From Lewinellaceae bacterium (lineage in GTDB: Bacteria; Bacteroidota; Bacteroidia; Chitinophagales; Saprospiraceae), in assembly GCA_020636275.1 (NCBI GenBank), contig JACJYD010000002.1:496001-560000 (forward strand): a DNA stretch of 64,000 bases, in the 5' to 3' direction. The notes below the pieces were generated by a model. That model saw only the letters and a program-made list of their open reading frames with translations, had not been told where the DNA came from and made no database searches. Position numbers and translations under genes: made by a program. How positions within the stretch are numbered: position 1 is the stretch's first letter; the number at the start of each line of letters is the position of its first letter. Of this stretch, positions 8,928 through 17,755 are shown one piece after another.

Positions 8928-10678
8928 CGGATAATTATTTTCTGCACCTGCTGCACCAGTTCCGTTTGCAGTCGCACAAAATACGTGCCGGGCTCGAAGT
9001 TTTGCGCGAAAATGAAATACTTCGACTCGCCTTGCGGGATCGACCCGGAATAGATGGTTTGGACGGTTCGGCCCAGCATATCCACCAGTTCGATCGTGCC
9101 TTCCAGGCTTTCACTGCTCGTGACGGGAATACAGGTGATCGCACTGGCGGGATTGGGAAACAGGGGCGCCATCTCGGCGAGGGCAGCCGGGATTTCCGAA
9201 GTTCCGGTGGTGAAATCGACGGTGAAATTCCAATAGCCGGCCGGAGCGGGCATAGGACGGGTCAGTGTTTTACCGGAATTTGACTCGCCTTCGATGTAAT
9301 AGAAAACCTCGGTTGGCGCCAATTGTGCCGGGATGTAACCCGTCCAGTGGGGGTCCGCATCGTTGAAGGTCATGGGTACAGCAGTATAGCCCTGTGTCGT
9401 ATCGGTGGTGAAATACAATTTGGCCGAATGGATCCCGCTGCGGTGCTGGATAAAGGCGTTTACTTCGAAGGGCTCGTAGTAGTCGACCACATTTTCCAGG
9501 GGTTTGTGCTGGATCAGCAGGGGATCGGCCACGCCGATGGCCTTGGTGATGCAGTGCAGCGCGCCCAGTGACCCGATAATGCTGTTGCACTCGATGCCGT
9601 GCACCTTATATCCCGGCAACTGCTGGCGAAGGATCTCCAGGTTGGGCTCGTCGTATTGAGGATCGTAGGTCGGCACCAGGACCGTTTTGTTGACATAGAG
9701 GAGATTGGAGTAGGTCCGGTAGTCGCCGAAGGGCGGATAGGTACCGTTTCCGGCGGGCGGACTTTGGATCCGGACCACCTTATAGGGGGTGCCGAAAGGC
9801 GTCGTGTAATTGGAGAGGACGTATTGCAAATTGGCTTCGATCTGGGGCCCATCGGCCGTTCCTTCCGGGTATTGGGCAACCAGCAGCGTTTCCTCGTCCA
9901 GCAGGTACCAGTGCATGTCGATGTGGTGAATGCCGTCGTAGGGAAGGTTCGGCACCTTGATATAGGTATCGATGCCCATGAAGGAATTCATGATCTGATC
10001 GATCTCGGCTTCCGTTTTCGGGGTCACGCCGAAGCTGTTTCCGACCCCGTTTTCATCCAGCACCAATTCTTCGGAAAAGGCGGTCCCCATGCCATCCGGC
10101 AGGTAATTTCCACCGGTGTGAACCAGATCAGTGGGCGCTAGGGTCGTAGAGTAGACGGGAATATTCATAAAAGCGCCGATCTTCTCCGGGACCAGGTCGT
10201 CTTTGGGCCGGGGGCGGTTGTAGATCCAGTCGATGATATAAAGGGAATCTACGTCGTTGGCATATACGCAATTGGGTCCGTAGTCGCGGATCCAGATGGT
10301 GTTGTACGGGGCTTGCAGGTAGGTGATGTTGTTGAGATCGGGGAGAAAATAGTTGTTCGTCAACTCATATTTGACCTGATTGGAGTCGGAACAAACCACG
10401 ATCACTTCGCATTCCTCCTTGGCGTACTCGATAATTTGCGCGAGGATGGGTTTGAAAGACGTCCAGGTCACTGCCAGGGCCTGGATCTCTTCCCATTCAG
10501 CCATTGCCCGAACGGGGTAGGGAGGCGGATCGGTGATCCCGTCCAATTCTTCCGGGAAATCGTAAAGGCCCGATTGGAGGAGCGACCATTCCTGCGGCGC
10601 CATCCCGCGGGGAAGGTCCTTTTGGGCCGAAAGCAAAATTGGAATGATCAGACTGAACAGCAGCGTAAAATATCTCAT
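8924..10678 (-). CDS. Secreted agmatine deiminase-like enzyme with T9SS sorting domain
   Basis: 584 residues. A signal peptide (MRYFTLLFSLIIPILLSAQ) precedes a porphyromonas-type peptidyl-arginine/agmatine deiminase domain (about 40-400). Visible catalytic signatures are WIRDYGP, HIDMHW (the conserved Asp/His pair) and GALHCITK, where Cys376 would be the nucleophile. The family hydrolyses a guanidino group to a ureido group plus ammonia (agmatine to N-carbamoylputrescine, or peptidyl arginine to citrulline). The C-terminal part ends in a type A T9SS domain (LFPNPASA ... GTYFVRLQ ... QKIIIR), so the enzyme should be exported to the surface. Ordinary agmatine deiminases are cytoplasmic and about 350 residues, so this exported, extended form may act on extracellular arginine-containing substrates (inference). 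Confidence 0.9.
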   Translation of the reverse strand: MRYFTLLFSLIIPILLSAQKDLPRGMAPQEWSLLQSGLYDFPEELDGITDPPPYPVRAMAEWEEIQALAVTWTSFKPILAQIIEYAKEECEVIVVCSDSNQVKYELTNNYFLPDLNNITYLQAPYNTIWIRDYGPNCVYANDVDSLYIIDWIYNRPRPKDDLVPEKIGAFMNIPVYSTTLAPTDLVHTGGNYLPDGMGTAFSEELVLDENGVGNSFGVTPKTEAEIDQIMNSFMGIDTYIKVPNLPYDGIHHIDMHWYLLDEETLLVAQYPEGTADGPQIEANLQYVLSNYTTPFGTPYKVVRIQSPPAGNGTYPPFGDYRTYSNLLYVNKTVLVPTYDPQYDEPNLEILRQQLPGYKVHGIECNSIIGSLGALHCITKAIGVADPLLIQHKPLENVVDYYEPFEVNAFIQHRSGIHSAKLYFTTDTTQGYTAVPMTFNDADPHWTGYIPAQLAPTEVFYYIEGESNSGKTLTRPMPAPAGYWNFTVDFTTGTSEIPAALAEMAPLFPNPASAITCIPVTSSESLEGTIELVDMLGRTVQTIYSGSIPQGESKYFIFAQNFEPGTYFVRLQTELVQQVQKIIIR

Positions 10679-10714
10679 GACAAAAAATTTTGGCCAAGAT
10701 ACTACATTCTTGAA

Positions 10715-10759
10715 GAGGAGGAAAGCACTGGCGGCGCTTTCCTCCTCAAGCGCTTTTTT
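10715..10759 (+). promoter_or_regulatory. Two mutually exclusive hairpins, attenuator-like
   Basis: GAGGAGGAAAGC (10715-10726) pairs perfectly with GCTTTCCTCCTC (10736-10747). The overlapping GCGCTT (10734-10739) pairs instead with AAGCGC (10748-10753), and that second stem is followed by six T residues. The layout is that of an antiterminator/terminator pair 55 bp before the TerC-like gene. No upstream promoter was firmly identified. Confidence 0.4.
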
Positions 10760-10813
10760 CGTAACATTGCAGGGGAATTCAGTTTCTACTATTTTTTAAA
10801 AATCAAGGTCTTT

Positions 10814-11653
10814 ATGGAATGGGTTTTGCCAAATTTTGCCAGTTCGGAGATGTGGGTCAGCCTCCTGACGCTGACCTTTCTGGAGATCGTTCTCGGGATC
10901 GACAATATCCTGTTTATTTCCATCGTGTCGAACAAATTGCCGGAAAGCCAGCAGCAAAGGGCCAGCAACATCGGGTTGCTGCTGGCTATGGTCCTGCGCA
11001 TCGCCTTGCTTTTCGGGGTCACCTGGCTCATTTCCATGCAGGAGCCCTGGCTCAGCTTCCACTACAGCTGGCTCGACGGCGATTTTTCAGGGCAGAGCCT
11101 GATCCTGATCGCCGGGGGAATCTTTTTATTGTATAAAAGCACGACCGAGATCCACCAAAAACTCGAGGGGCGGTCGCACGAAGAGGAGAACGCGGTTGCA
11201 AAAAAGAGCAGTATTTCCTCCGTGATCATGCAGATCGCGGTCATTAATATCGTATTTTCATTCGACTCCATCCTCACTGCCGTGGGGATGACCAACGGAC
11301 TGCACGGAGCCCTTTTCATTATGATCATTGCGGTGATCCTGTCGGTGGTGATCATGATGATCTTTTCCATCCCGGTCAGCCATTTTATCAACCGGCATCC
11401 TACTTTTCAAATGCTGGGTCTGGCCTTCCTCCTGCTCATCGGTTTCATGCTGATCGCCGAAGGAGCGCATCTGGGGCATTTCAAACTGGCCGGGGCCGAG
11501 ATTGGCGCGGTGCCCAAAGGATACCTGTATTTTGCCATCGCATTCTCCCTTTTTGTCGAATTGCTGAATATGCGCTTACGCAAGCGGCCCGATCCGGTGC
11601 AACTCCACGGGGCTCAGGAAGATGCCGTTGCAGAGGGGTTGTTGAAGAAGTAA
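10814..11653 (+). CDS. TerC-family integral membrane protein
   Basis: A 279-residue inner-membrane protein. The start at 10814 (MEWVLPNFASSEMWVSLL) is chosen because the reading frame further upstream lies over the divergent gene. The two family signatures are present: GIDNILFISI near the N-terminus and SFDSILTAVGMT in the middle, each carrying a membrane-embedded Asp. About seven hydrophobic segments are visible. TerC/Alx relatives export Mn2+ or help metalate secreted proteins; which applies here cannot be read from the sequence. The downstream methyltransferase starts 4 bp after this stop, so the two are likely cotranscribed. A possible attenuator lies upstream. Confidence 0.9.
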   Translation: MEWVLPNFASSEMWVSLLTLTFLEIVLGIDNILFISIVSNKLPESQQQRASNIGLLLAMVLRIALLFGVTWLISMQEPWLSFHYSWLDGDFSGQSLILIAGGIFLLYKSTTEIHQKLEGRSHEEENAVAKKSSISSVIMQIAVINIVFSFDSILTAVGMTNGLHGALFIMIIAVILSVVIMMIFSIPVSHFINRHPTFQMLGLAFLLLIGFMLIAEGAHLGHFKLAGAEIGAVPKGYLYFAIAFSLFVELLNMRLRKRPDPVQLHGAQEDAVAEGLLKK

Positions 11654-11656
11654 AAA

Positions 11657-12490
11657 ATGAAGAATATCACTCCCGGAAAATGGGTCCTGCTGGGGCTCTT
11701 TCTGTTGCTCGCAGCGCAGGCAGTCGTCCTGGTCGACTGGTTGGTATTGGATAGTTCCTTTCCCTGGCTGAGCGCCTGGTTCTTCGGAACGGCAGTACTG
11801 GCGCTGTTGATCCTGGTGTATCGCAAGCAGATCATCAATTACAGCGAGTTGAAAAACCTGACCAACAACGGATTTGCCCAGGTGGAGGCCTTGTTTTACC
11901 TCCACTCCCGTCTCCAACTGCGCAGGGCCTTGCCCCGTATGCGCAGCTTCGGCATCTCGCCCGATTTTGCCAACGTAGTGGTTGACTACGTGCTCAAGGT
12001 CCGACCAGAGGTCATCGTCGAATGCGGGGGCGGGATCAGCACCCTGGTCAATGGCTATTTGCTCGAACAGCAAGGCCGCGGCCACGTTTACGCGCTCGAA
12101 CACGACGCAAATTTCGCCCGCCAAACCCTGGAAGAATTGCAGCGGCACGCCCTGACCAACTGGGCTACCGTCATTCACGCTCCCCTGGAAAACTTCCAGT
12201 TGGAGGGAAAGGATTGGAAATGGTACGCCGCCAAAGGCTGGAAAGACCTCCCCGGGATCGACTTTTTGATCGTCGACGGTCCGCCGGCATTCGTGCAGGA
12301 AAATGCGCGTTATCCGGCATTCCCGCTGCTACTGGCTAAACTGAACCCCGGCGCAACGGTCCTGGTAGACGATTGCATCCGCCCCGACGATAAACATACC
12401 GTGGAAAAGTGGGTCCGGGACCATCCCGAATGGACGGTGGAATGGGTGCAGACCGAAAAGCTGGCTGCGGTGCTGAATAGGAGTTTTTAA
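11657..12490 (+). CDS. Membrane-anchored class I methyltransferase-like protein
   Basis: 277 residues with two N-terminal transmembrane helices (about 8-28 and 37-57) and a cytoplasmic Rossmann domain. Methyltransferase-like signatures are IVECGGGISTLVNGYLL (SAM loop), VYALEHD (acidic end of strand 2), DFLIVDGPP (motif IV) and TVLVDDCIRPDD. The DGPP and DDC motifs are those of the methyltransferase-24 group often found in polysaccharide and lipid modification. It is the second gene of a TerC-like pair, and its stop codon lies in an AT-rich hairpin repeat. The substrate is unknown. Confidence 0.8.
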   Translation: MKNITPGKWVLLGLFLLLAAQAVVLVDWLVLDSSFPWLSAWFFGTAVLALLILVYRKQIINYSELKNLTNNGFAQVEALFYLHSRLQLRRALPRMRSFGISPDFANVVVDYVLKVRPEVIVECGGGISTLVNGYLLEQQGRGHVYALEHDANFARQTLEELQRHALTNWATVIHAPLENFQLEGKDWKWYAAKGWKDLPGIDFLIVDGPPAFVQENARYPAFPLLLAKLNPGATVLVDDCIRPDDKHTVEKWVRDHPEWTVEWVQTEKLAAVLNRSF

Positions 12491-12555
12491 GTTTATAAGG
12501 GTATGAGTTTTTAATTGATTTTCAAAAACTTATACCCTTGTCAACTTAAAAACTG
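12488..12555. repeat. AT-rich period-8 repeat forming a hairpin
   Basis: The array TTTTTAAGTTTATAAGGGTA is mirrored by TATACCCTTGTCAACTTAAA, giving a long imperfect stem that begins at the stop codon. The same AAGTTTATAAGGGTAT pattern recurs at 30141-30224 and 37431-37505. Confidence 0.75.
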
Positions 12556-12558
12556 AAA

Positions 12559-12993
12559 TCATTTCCTCCCCCATATTTCAACGATGGCTTTCTTGTCGGC
12601 ATCGTCGGAAGTATCGTACCAGACGACTACCTTTTTCACCGACCGGGGCCCCAGGAGTCCCAGCTTGATCACTTTGGACCGTTGGCCTTCTGCCAGGTTT
12701 TGCCCCAGCTTGACGATCTTTTCCCTCCCCTTGTCAAACTGGATCGAACAACGGGCGATGTTGGCTTCCGAGCGCGTTACCCGGAACTGAATAGCAGTGA
12801 AGCGATCGTTCGAATTGGCGATGAGGATCTCGTCGCGGTCCAGTTTGCGGTTCACTTTTTTCTCCCCGATCTTTACCCATTCAGGTGGCGGTCCGGCCTG
12901 GATGGGCTTGGCGGACAACAGGGCAAAGATGGCAAAACCGAGAAAAATGACCCAGGAGTAGGGCGTGGAGCGGTAGCATTGGATACATTTCAT
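12559..12993 (-). CDS. Small exported protein, DUF2541-like
   Basis: 144 residues with a hydrophobic signal sequence (residues about 12-30, ending KPIQAG) and a basic, beta-rich mature part (VKIGEKKVNRKLDRDEI ... VVVWYDTSDDADKKAIVEIWGRK). The pattern of alternating strands ending in an EIWG-type motif recalls small exported DUF2541-type proteins, but the match is from memory and weak. It is the last gene after the polysaccharide operon, separated from it by a heptad repeat array. Function unknown. Confidence 0.65.
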   Translation of the reverse strand: MKCIQCYRSTPYSWVIFLGFAIFALLSAKPIQAGPPPEWVKIGEKKVNRKLDRDEILIANSNDRFTAIQFRVTRSEANIARCSIQFDKGREKIVKLGQNLAEGQRSKVIKLGLLGPRSVKKVVVWYDTSDDADKKAIVEIWGRK

Positions 12994-13008
12994 GGGTATG
13001 GAGAGTTG

Positions 13009-13080
13009 GTGATTAGTGATTAGTGATTAGTGATTGGTGATTAGTGATTGGTGATTAGTGATTGGTGATTAGTGATTAGT
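13009..13080. repeat. Heptanucleotide tandem array (GTGATTR)10
   Basis: About ten consecutive 7-bp units, GTGATTA with interspersed GTGATTG, fill the spacer. The array supplies the TAA stop codon of the glycosyltransferase gene that ends at 13076. No spacers of CRISPR type are present. Confidence 0.9.
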
Positions 13081-14122
13081 GGGGAGGAGGGGTGTTTTTC
13101 GAACGAAATTTATGGAGAGAGTGATATAAATGAAATTTTAAAATCGATAACAGTCCCCACAAACTTCCCACACCATAACTGATGTGCAATACCCCAAACG
13201 CGATCCGGGAGAAGGGTAGTATCGCAAAATTCCGCTCGCGGATGGAGATACGCAGCCCGGCGATGCCGGTCAGAATGAAGTAGAGCAGGAAGGGGAGCCA
13301 GGCGATCCACCAGCCGAAGAGACTCAGGATTATTGCAGAAAGCAAATAGAGCACAAAAGCCATCGGTACGAAGTGCCGGAGCGAGAGCGACGACAACTGC
13401 CGGGTCAGGAAGGCGGTTCGGACGACCCACAGGCCATTTCCGAAATTGTTCTTCCACAAACCCTGAAACGTGTCGCGGGCATAGTAGGTGCATTGGACTT
13501 CGGGCAGGAGCAGGATCTTTCCTCCCGAATTGTAGATCCGCTTGTTGAATTCGATGTCCTGGTTGCGCAGGAGTCGTTCGTCAAACAGGCCGTAGGTGTC
13601 GAAGACTGCCCGGGGATAGCAGCCGAAAGGCACCGTGTCGACTTCCGTGGTTTTCTCCACGCCGATGCGGAAAAGGGAATTGCCGACGCCCAGGGGGTGC
13701 CTGAGAACGGCTGCGATGGCCCTCGCTTTGGGGGTTTCGGACCGCGGTTCCGTCAGGCAAACACCCCCTACGTTTTGAGCGGATGTGGCTTTCAGCCCTT
13801 GCACCAGTTTCCGGATATAATCGCGGGGATAGGAAGCATGGGCGCCCATGATGAAAATAATGTCCCCCGTAGCCGCCCGGATGCCCCGGTTGAGGGCGTG
13901 CGGCACGTAGCGGTCGGGATTGTCGAGCAAGGCGATCTGCGGGTGGGCTTTCGACCACGTTTCCACGATGGTACGGGTCCGGTCCCGACTTCCCCCGTCG
14001 ATCACGAAAACTTCCAGGCGCTCCGTGGGATAGGATTGGTCGAGGATGTTTTGCAGAACCTTCCCGATAAAGCGTTCCTCGTTGAGGCAGGGAATGAGCA
14101 CGCTGACGAGCGGGGAATTCAT
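13076..14122 (-). CDS. Glycosyltransferase family 2 (ExoA-like)
   Basis: 348 residues. The N-terminal GT-A domain has the family hallmarks VSVLIPCLNEERFIGKVL, VFVIDGGSRDRT and ALNRGIRAATGDIIFIMGAHA (the DxD-equivalent stretch is MGAH here). The C-terminal third carries about three hydrophobic segments (about 245-330). It resembles succinoglycan-type ExoA transferases that add a sugar to a lipid-linked repeat unit. Its start overlaps the stop of the upstream GT4 gene by 4 bp (ATGA), which shows translational coupling in the polysaccharide operon. The stop codon is inside the heptad array. Confidence 0.9.
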   Translation of the reverse strand: MNSPLVSVLIPCLNEERFIGKVLQNILDQSYPTERLEVFVIDGGSRDRTRTIVETWSKAHPQIALLDNPDRYVPHALNRGIRAATGDIIFIMGAHASYPRDYIRKLVQGLKATSAQNVGGVCLTEPRSETPKARAIAAVLRHPLGVGNSLFRIGVEKTTEVDTVPFGCYPRAVFDTYGLFDERLLRNQDIEFNKRIYNSGGKILLLPEVQCTYYARDTFQGLWKNNFGNGLWVVRTAFLTRQLSSLSLRHFVPMAFVLYLLSAIILSLFGWWIAWLPFLLYFILTGIAGLRISIRERNFAILPFSRIAFGVLHISYGVGSLWGLLSILKFHLYHSLHKFRSKNTPPPH

Positions 14123-15231
14123 GCGCCGAGGATTTTTTGGTACAGATCCACCAACTTTCGCTCTTCCGAAGCCCAGTTGTAGGTCGATTCCATAGCTTCC
14201 CGTCCACGCTGCCCCATCGCCCGGGCTTCATCCGGGTGAGCCAGGAGGTATTCCACGGCTCCGGCGATGGCTGCCGGGTCGGCGGGGTCGACGCAAAGAC
14301 CGCAGCCGCGATCTTCTACGAGCTTTTTCCAGCGGGGGAAATCCGAACAGACGACGGGAATGCCGGCGGCCATGTATTCAAACAGCTTGTTGGGCTGGTT
14401 TTTATTGTGGTTGGGTGCAGGGAGGAAAGTGACGATCCCGATGCGACTGGCCGCCATCAGGTCGGCAACCGTTTTCCGGGGCTGCTGACCCAGGTAATCG
14501 ACCCTGTCCCAATCCGGGTGCCGGGCCAGCTCCGCCTCCAGGCCCGAGCTGCCAAAGGTCCCGACCAGGCTTAGCTTCCAGGTTCCGGGCAGGGCCAGGG
14601 AGGCGATCAATTCCCGGATGCCCCGGATCTCGTTGATGAGGCCTACATATATAACGTCGCGGGTCTTTTTCGACCAGTCTTCTTCCACGTACATCATATT
14701 TGCCTCCGGGTAGTTGTTGATGTCCACGGTCAGGGGGTTGACGGGTTGCAGGCGGTCGCGGACGGTATCAACAGCCGTGACCACGCCATCCATTTTTCCG
14801 GCCATCCATTTTTCAAAAAGATCGAAAGCTGTGGCGATAACCGGCCGGAGGAGAGCGGGGATGTAGTATTTGGTCCGGATCTGGTTGGGAACGTGTTCAT
14901 GGACGTCGTAGATCACCTTTTTGCCTTTTCGCTGCAGTTTCCGGCCGATGGGGATCAATTCCGGGTCGTGGAAGTGGTAGATCGCGGCATCCACTTCCAG
15001 GGCCTTTTGGAACACGGCCTGCGTGGTCGCCCACATGCGGGTCAGGCGATTCCGGGCCGGCGCCTGTACGGCGTGGATCCGTACGCCGGGAAATTCGCCG
15101 GGCTGTTGGTTGGCCACGATCAGGTGGACCTCGTAGCCGTGATTGGCCAGGGAGGCGCATTCCCGGTACAGGATGCGGGTATCCGCCCAGGGATGCACAC
15201 TGGTGAGATGGCAGATCCGGGTCTTATTCAT
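14119..15231 (-). CDS. Glycosyltransferase family 4 (GT-B)
   Basis: 370 residues, cytoplasmic GT-B fold. The N-domain starts ICHLTSVHPWADTRIL and contains the YHFHDPELIPIG motif. The C-domain has VIYVGLINEIRG and the donor-binding NKLFEYMAAGIPVVCSDFP followed by an acidic loop and GLCVDPADPAAIA. It overlaps both neighbours (8 bp upstream, 4 bp downstream), so it is part of a coupled operon with a second GT4, a GT2 and a flippase. Donor and acceptor sugars cannot be inferred. Confidence 0.92.
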   Translation of the reverse strand: MNKTRICHLTSVHPWADTRILYRECASLANHGYEVHLIVANQQPGEFPGVRIHAVQAPARNRLTRMWATTQAVFQKALEVDAAIYHFHDPELIPIGRKLQRKGKKVIYDVHEHVPNQIRTKYYIPALLRPVIATAFDLFEKWMAGKMDGVVTAVDTVRDRLQPVNPLTVDINNYPEANMMYVEEDWSKKTRDVIYVGLINEIRGIRELIASLALPGTWKLSLVGTFGSSGLEAELARHPDWDRVDYLGQQPRKTVADLMAASRIGIVTFLPAPNHNKNQPNKLFEYMAAGIPVVCSDFPRWKKLVEDRGCGLCVDPADPAAIAGAVEYLLAHPDEARAMGQRGREAMESTYNWASEERKLVDLYQKILGA

Positions 15232-16360
15232 AGAGCGATCGATAGACGGTTAACAATGCCGTTTCCTGGTTTTCCCAGTTGTAGGTGCGGGCGGCTGCTT
15301 CCAGGTGCGGCCGGTAGTCTTCGGGCTTCCAGGTTCCAATCTCCCGGATGGCCTCCTGGAGTTGACCGGGGTCCCGGAAGTCCTGTACCACGACGCCCAT
15401 TTGACTGGTGAGTACGTATTTGAGGCCCTCGAGGTTAGAAGCGACGACCGGCAGGCCGGCCATGATGTATTGAAAGATCTTGTTGCCGATGGTCAGGTTG
15501 TGGTTGCCGGAAAAGCCCTGGTAGAGGCAGAACCCGACATCTGCGCAGGCCGTATAGCGGTCGAGCTCGGTAGGGGAGACGGCGGGGTGGTAAAAGATAT
15601 TGGCGTGCTTTTCGGCAGCCTGTTCGACCATTGGAACGAGAAGACCAAAGCCCAGCACGACCAGCACATATTCGTCGCCCAGTTTGGGGAAAATGTCCAG
15701 CAGCAACTCCACTCCCCGGTGGGGACTCAATCCTCCCTGGTACAGAAAGATCCGCTGATGGGCCTGGATCCCGAATTTTTTGCGGAAAAGATCCTCGTGG
15801 GGACCAGGTTTGCGGTAGTTTGGGCAGTTCATCACCACGACGGGGCGTGGGATCTTATACCTTTGGACGTAGGCGTCGGCGATCAGGGGGCTGACGACCA
15901 TCATGGCATCGGAATGGCGAATGAAGAACCGTTCGGCTGCCCGCAGCAGGAAGCGCGGATAGTACTTCGTTTGGGCGTCCGACTTGTCGAATTCCAGTTC
16001 GTGGGCGTCGTAGACGATCTTTGCCCGGCGGTTGACCAGCCATTTGGCCAGCACGACCACGGGCAGTGGTTCGAGATCGTTGCAGTGGAGGATATCGACT
16101 TGGCGCGCCATCCGGATGAGGCGCAGCCAGAGTTCGGCGTATTTGATGAGCTGCACGAGGCGGTTTTTGGACCATTGGCGCGTTCGCAGCCGGATCCGTG
16201 TGACGGGGACCCCCGCAATTTCGTCCTCCTCGGGCAGGTCGCCGCTGTGCAGGGCGGCCACGCGAACCGAATAGCCTCCTTTTTGCAGGGAAATACACTC
16301 CTTCAGCACGCGGCTGTCGTGCAGAAAGTTGTTGAATACAATGGATAGTACAGACTTCAT
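15224..16360 (-). CDS. Glycosyltransferase family 4 (GT-B)
   Basis: 378 residues. The N-domain has LSIVFNNFLHDSRVLKE and ILHCNDLEPLPV; the C-domain has IFLYQGGLSPHRGVELLLD and the donor-site stretch NKIFQYIMAGLPVVASNLEG. This DxRV...HxND layout is shared with its downstream neighbour, so the two may have arisen by duplication and act sequentially. Overlaps the next gene by 8 bp. Confidence 0.92.
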   Translation of the reverse strand: MKSVLSIVFNNFLHDSRVLKECISLQKGGYSVRVAALHSGDLPEEDEIAGVPVTRIRLRTRQWSKNRLVQLIKYAELWLRLIRMARQVDILHCNDLEPLPVVVLAKWLVNRRAKIVYDAHELEFDKSDAQTKYYPRFLLRAAERFFIRHSDAMMVVSPLIADAYVQRYKIPRPVVVMNCPNYRKPGPHEDLFRKKFGIQAHQRIFLYQGGLSPHRGVELLLDIFPKLGDEYVLVVLGFGLLVPMVEQAAEKHANIFYHPAVSPTELDRYTACADVGFCLYQGFSGNHNLTIGNKIFQYIMAGLPVVASNLEGLKYVLTSQMGVVVQDFRDPGQLQEAIREIGTWKPEDYRPHLEAAARTYNWENQETALLTVYRSLYE

Positions 16361-16415
16361 AAAAGTCTTTTTCAGAAACTTCGTGCAAAGGAACAGATTT
16401 TTTCCCTTTTCTCCT

Positions 16416-16440
16416 CACCCTTCACCCTTCACCCTTCACA
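16416..16440. repeat. Heptad array (CACCCTT)3
   Basis: Three exact CACCCTT units and a partial fourth fill the end of the spacer and contain the TGA stop codon of the flippase gene. Confidence 0.8.
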
Positions 16441-17686
16441 CATGCGCCATACGCCAAAGAAGGATCAACCGGACGCTTACCCCCAGGGTGTAGGCCCCGG
16501 CGAGCAGCAGGAGGGTCTGATTGGGATCTTTCAACCACCAGGCTCCTGCGAGAAGGGCCGACAGCACGAGGGCCAGCTGGCCGAATTCCAGCGCCGTGTA
16601 CCAGCGGGTGTGTTCTTTCAGATAAAAAAGCGCCGACAGGGGTGCGGCGACGAACTGCAGGAACAGCGGCAGGGAAAAGAAGCGAGCATAGAGCCCTGCC
16701 GTTTCCCAGGCCGGGCTGAATACGAAGCTGAACAGGGCCGGCGCGGCCCAGAAGAGCAGCAGGAAGGGAATGGCGCCCAGGAGGCTCAGCCGGAAGAGGG
16801 TTTTTCGAAAGACCGGCCGGCAATGCCCCAGGGCGTGGATCTCCTCACTGGCCTGTTGTTTGAACACCTCCTCGAATGCCCGGCCCACCACGAGGAGGGG
16901 TTGCCGGAGCACCGCGTTCATTTGCCCGAAAAATCCCGCGATTGCAGGGGTGAAGAACAGGTTGAGCAGGATGGGCGGCAGCTCGACATTGCCCTTATTG
17001 AAGAGGCTGCCGATCACCATGGTGCCCGGAAAATGACGAAAGCGCCGGGCCTGTTGCAGGACCTCCGCCCTATTTCGGGTCTGAAAGAAGGCGCGGTCCT
17101 TTTTTCCAAATGCCAGTAGGAACTGAAATAGCCCGACCAGCCAGGAGATAAAAGTGCCCCAAATGAGTCCGCCGGCGCTCTTCCAGATCCAGGCCAGGCC
17201 GATCCGACCGCCGGCGTTTGCGCCGCTGATCAGGATCTTGGACCGGGTGAGCAGGCCGAACCGCTTGTGCCGGTTGTGCCAGAAATTGAACACGTTGTAC
17301 CAGCCCTGCACGAGGATCGAAGCCGGGATGAGGCATAGCCAGGGCGCCAGGTCCGGCTCACCCAGCAGATTGGCCAGTTTGTGCCGGAAAGGTACCAATG
17401 CCAGCAACAGCACCCCGCTGAACAAGGTTGTACTCCAGCCGGCGGCCAGGCCGGTGTGAAAGGCCTCGCGGCTATCTTTGGGAATGAGAATAGCCAGTTC
17501 ATACCGGCCGGTCGCCACCACGCTTAAAATGGAGACCAGTGCGGCATACAGGTAAAAAACGCCGAACGCTTCGGGCGGATACAAGCGCGTGAGGATCGGC
17601 GCTACCGCAATGGGCAGAGCCTGGGCCAGGGTGGTGCCCGTCATGACCTTGATCACATTTTTGCTGTATTCCGATCGTATACGCAT
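16436..17686 (-). CDS. Wzx-type oligosaccharide flippase
   Basis: 416 residues with about 12 hydrophobic segments across the whole length, typical of the MATE/PST family that flips lipid-linked repeat units to the periplasm. The start MRIRSEYSKNVIKVMTGTTLAQ matches the family N-terminus (R-N-x-x-x-x-x-G-T-x-x-A-Q); an earlier in-frame codon would add 49 unrelated residues that read through the divergent promoter. First gene of the polysaccharide operon. No polymerase (Wzy) or priming transferase is seen in the window, so the pathway is completed elsewhere. Confidence 0.9.
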   Translation of the reverse strand: MRIRSEYSKNVIKVMTGTTLAQALPIAVAPILTRLYPPEAFGVFYLYAALVSILSVVATGRYELAILIPKDSREAFHTGLAAGWSTTLFSGVLLLALVPFRHKLANLLGEPDLAPWLCLIPASILVQGWYNVFNFWHNRHKRFGLLTRSKILISGANAGGRIGLAWIWKSAGGLIWGTFISWLVGLFQFLLAFGKKDRAFFQTRNRAEVLQQARRFRHFPGTMVIGSLFNKGNVELPPILLNLFFTPAIAGFFGQMNAVLRQPLLVVGRAFEEVFKQQASEEIHALGHCRPVFRKTLFRLSLLGAIPFLLLFWAAPALFSFVFSPAWETAGLYARFFSLPLFLQFVAAPLSALFYLKEHTRWYTALEFGQLALVLSALLAGAWWLKDPNQTLLLLAGAYTLGVSVRLILLWRMAHV

Positions 17687-17721
17687 GGGGGTAAATGTAG
17701 CGCTTATTAGCAAACTTTGTC

Positions 17722-17729
17722 TAAATTTG
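17722..17729 (+). promoter_or_regulatory. -7 element before DoxX gene
   Basis: TAAATTTG matches TAnnTTTG and is 26 bp before the ATG at 17756. The -33 region is not well conserved. Confidence 0.4.
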
Positions 17730-17755
17730 GCACCGCAGCAAATACTCAGCAGATT

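Noticed and set aside
10313..10813. N-terminal extension of the TerC-like protein
   Set aside because: It covers the divergent deiminase gene and the attenuator hairpins; TerC proteins begin near the ATG at 10814.
13009..13080. CRISPR-like repeats
   Set aside because: The unit is 7 bp with no spacers and no cas genes; it is a heptad array.
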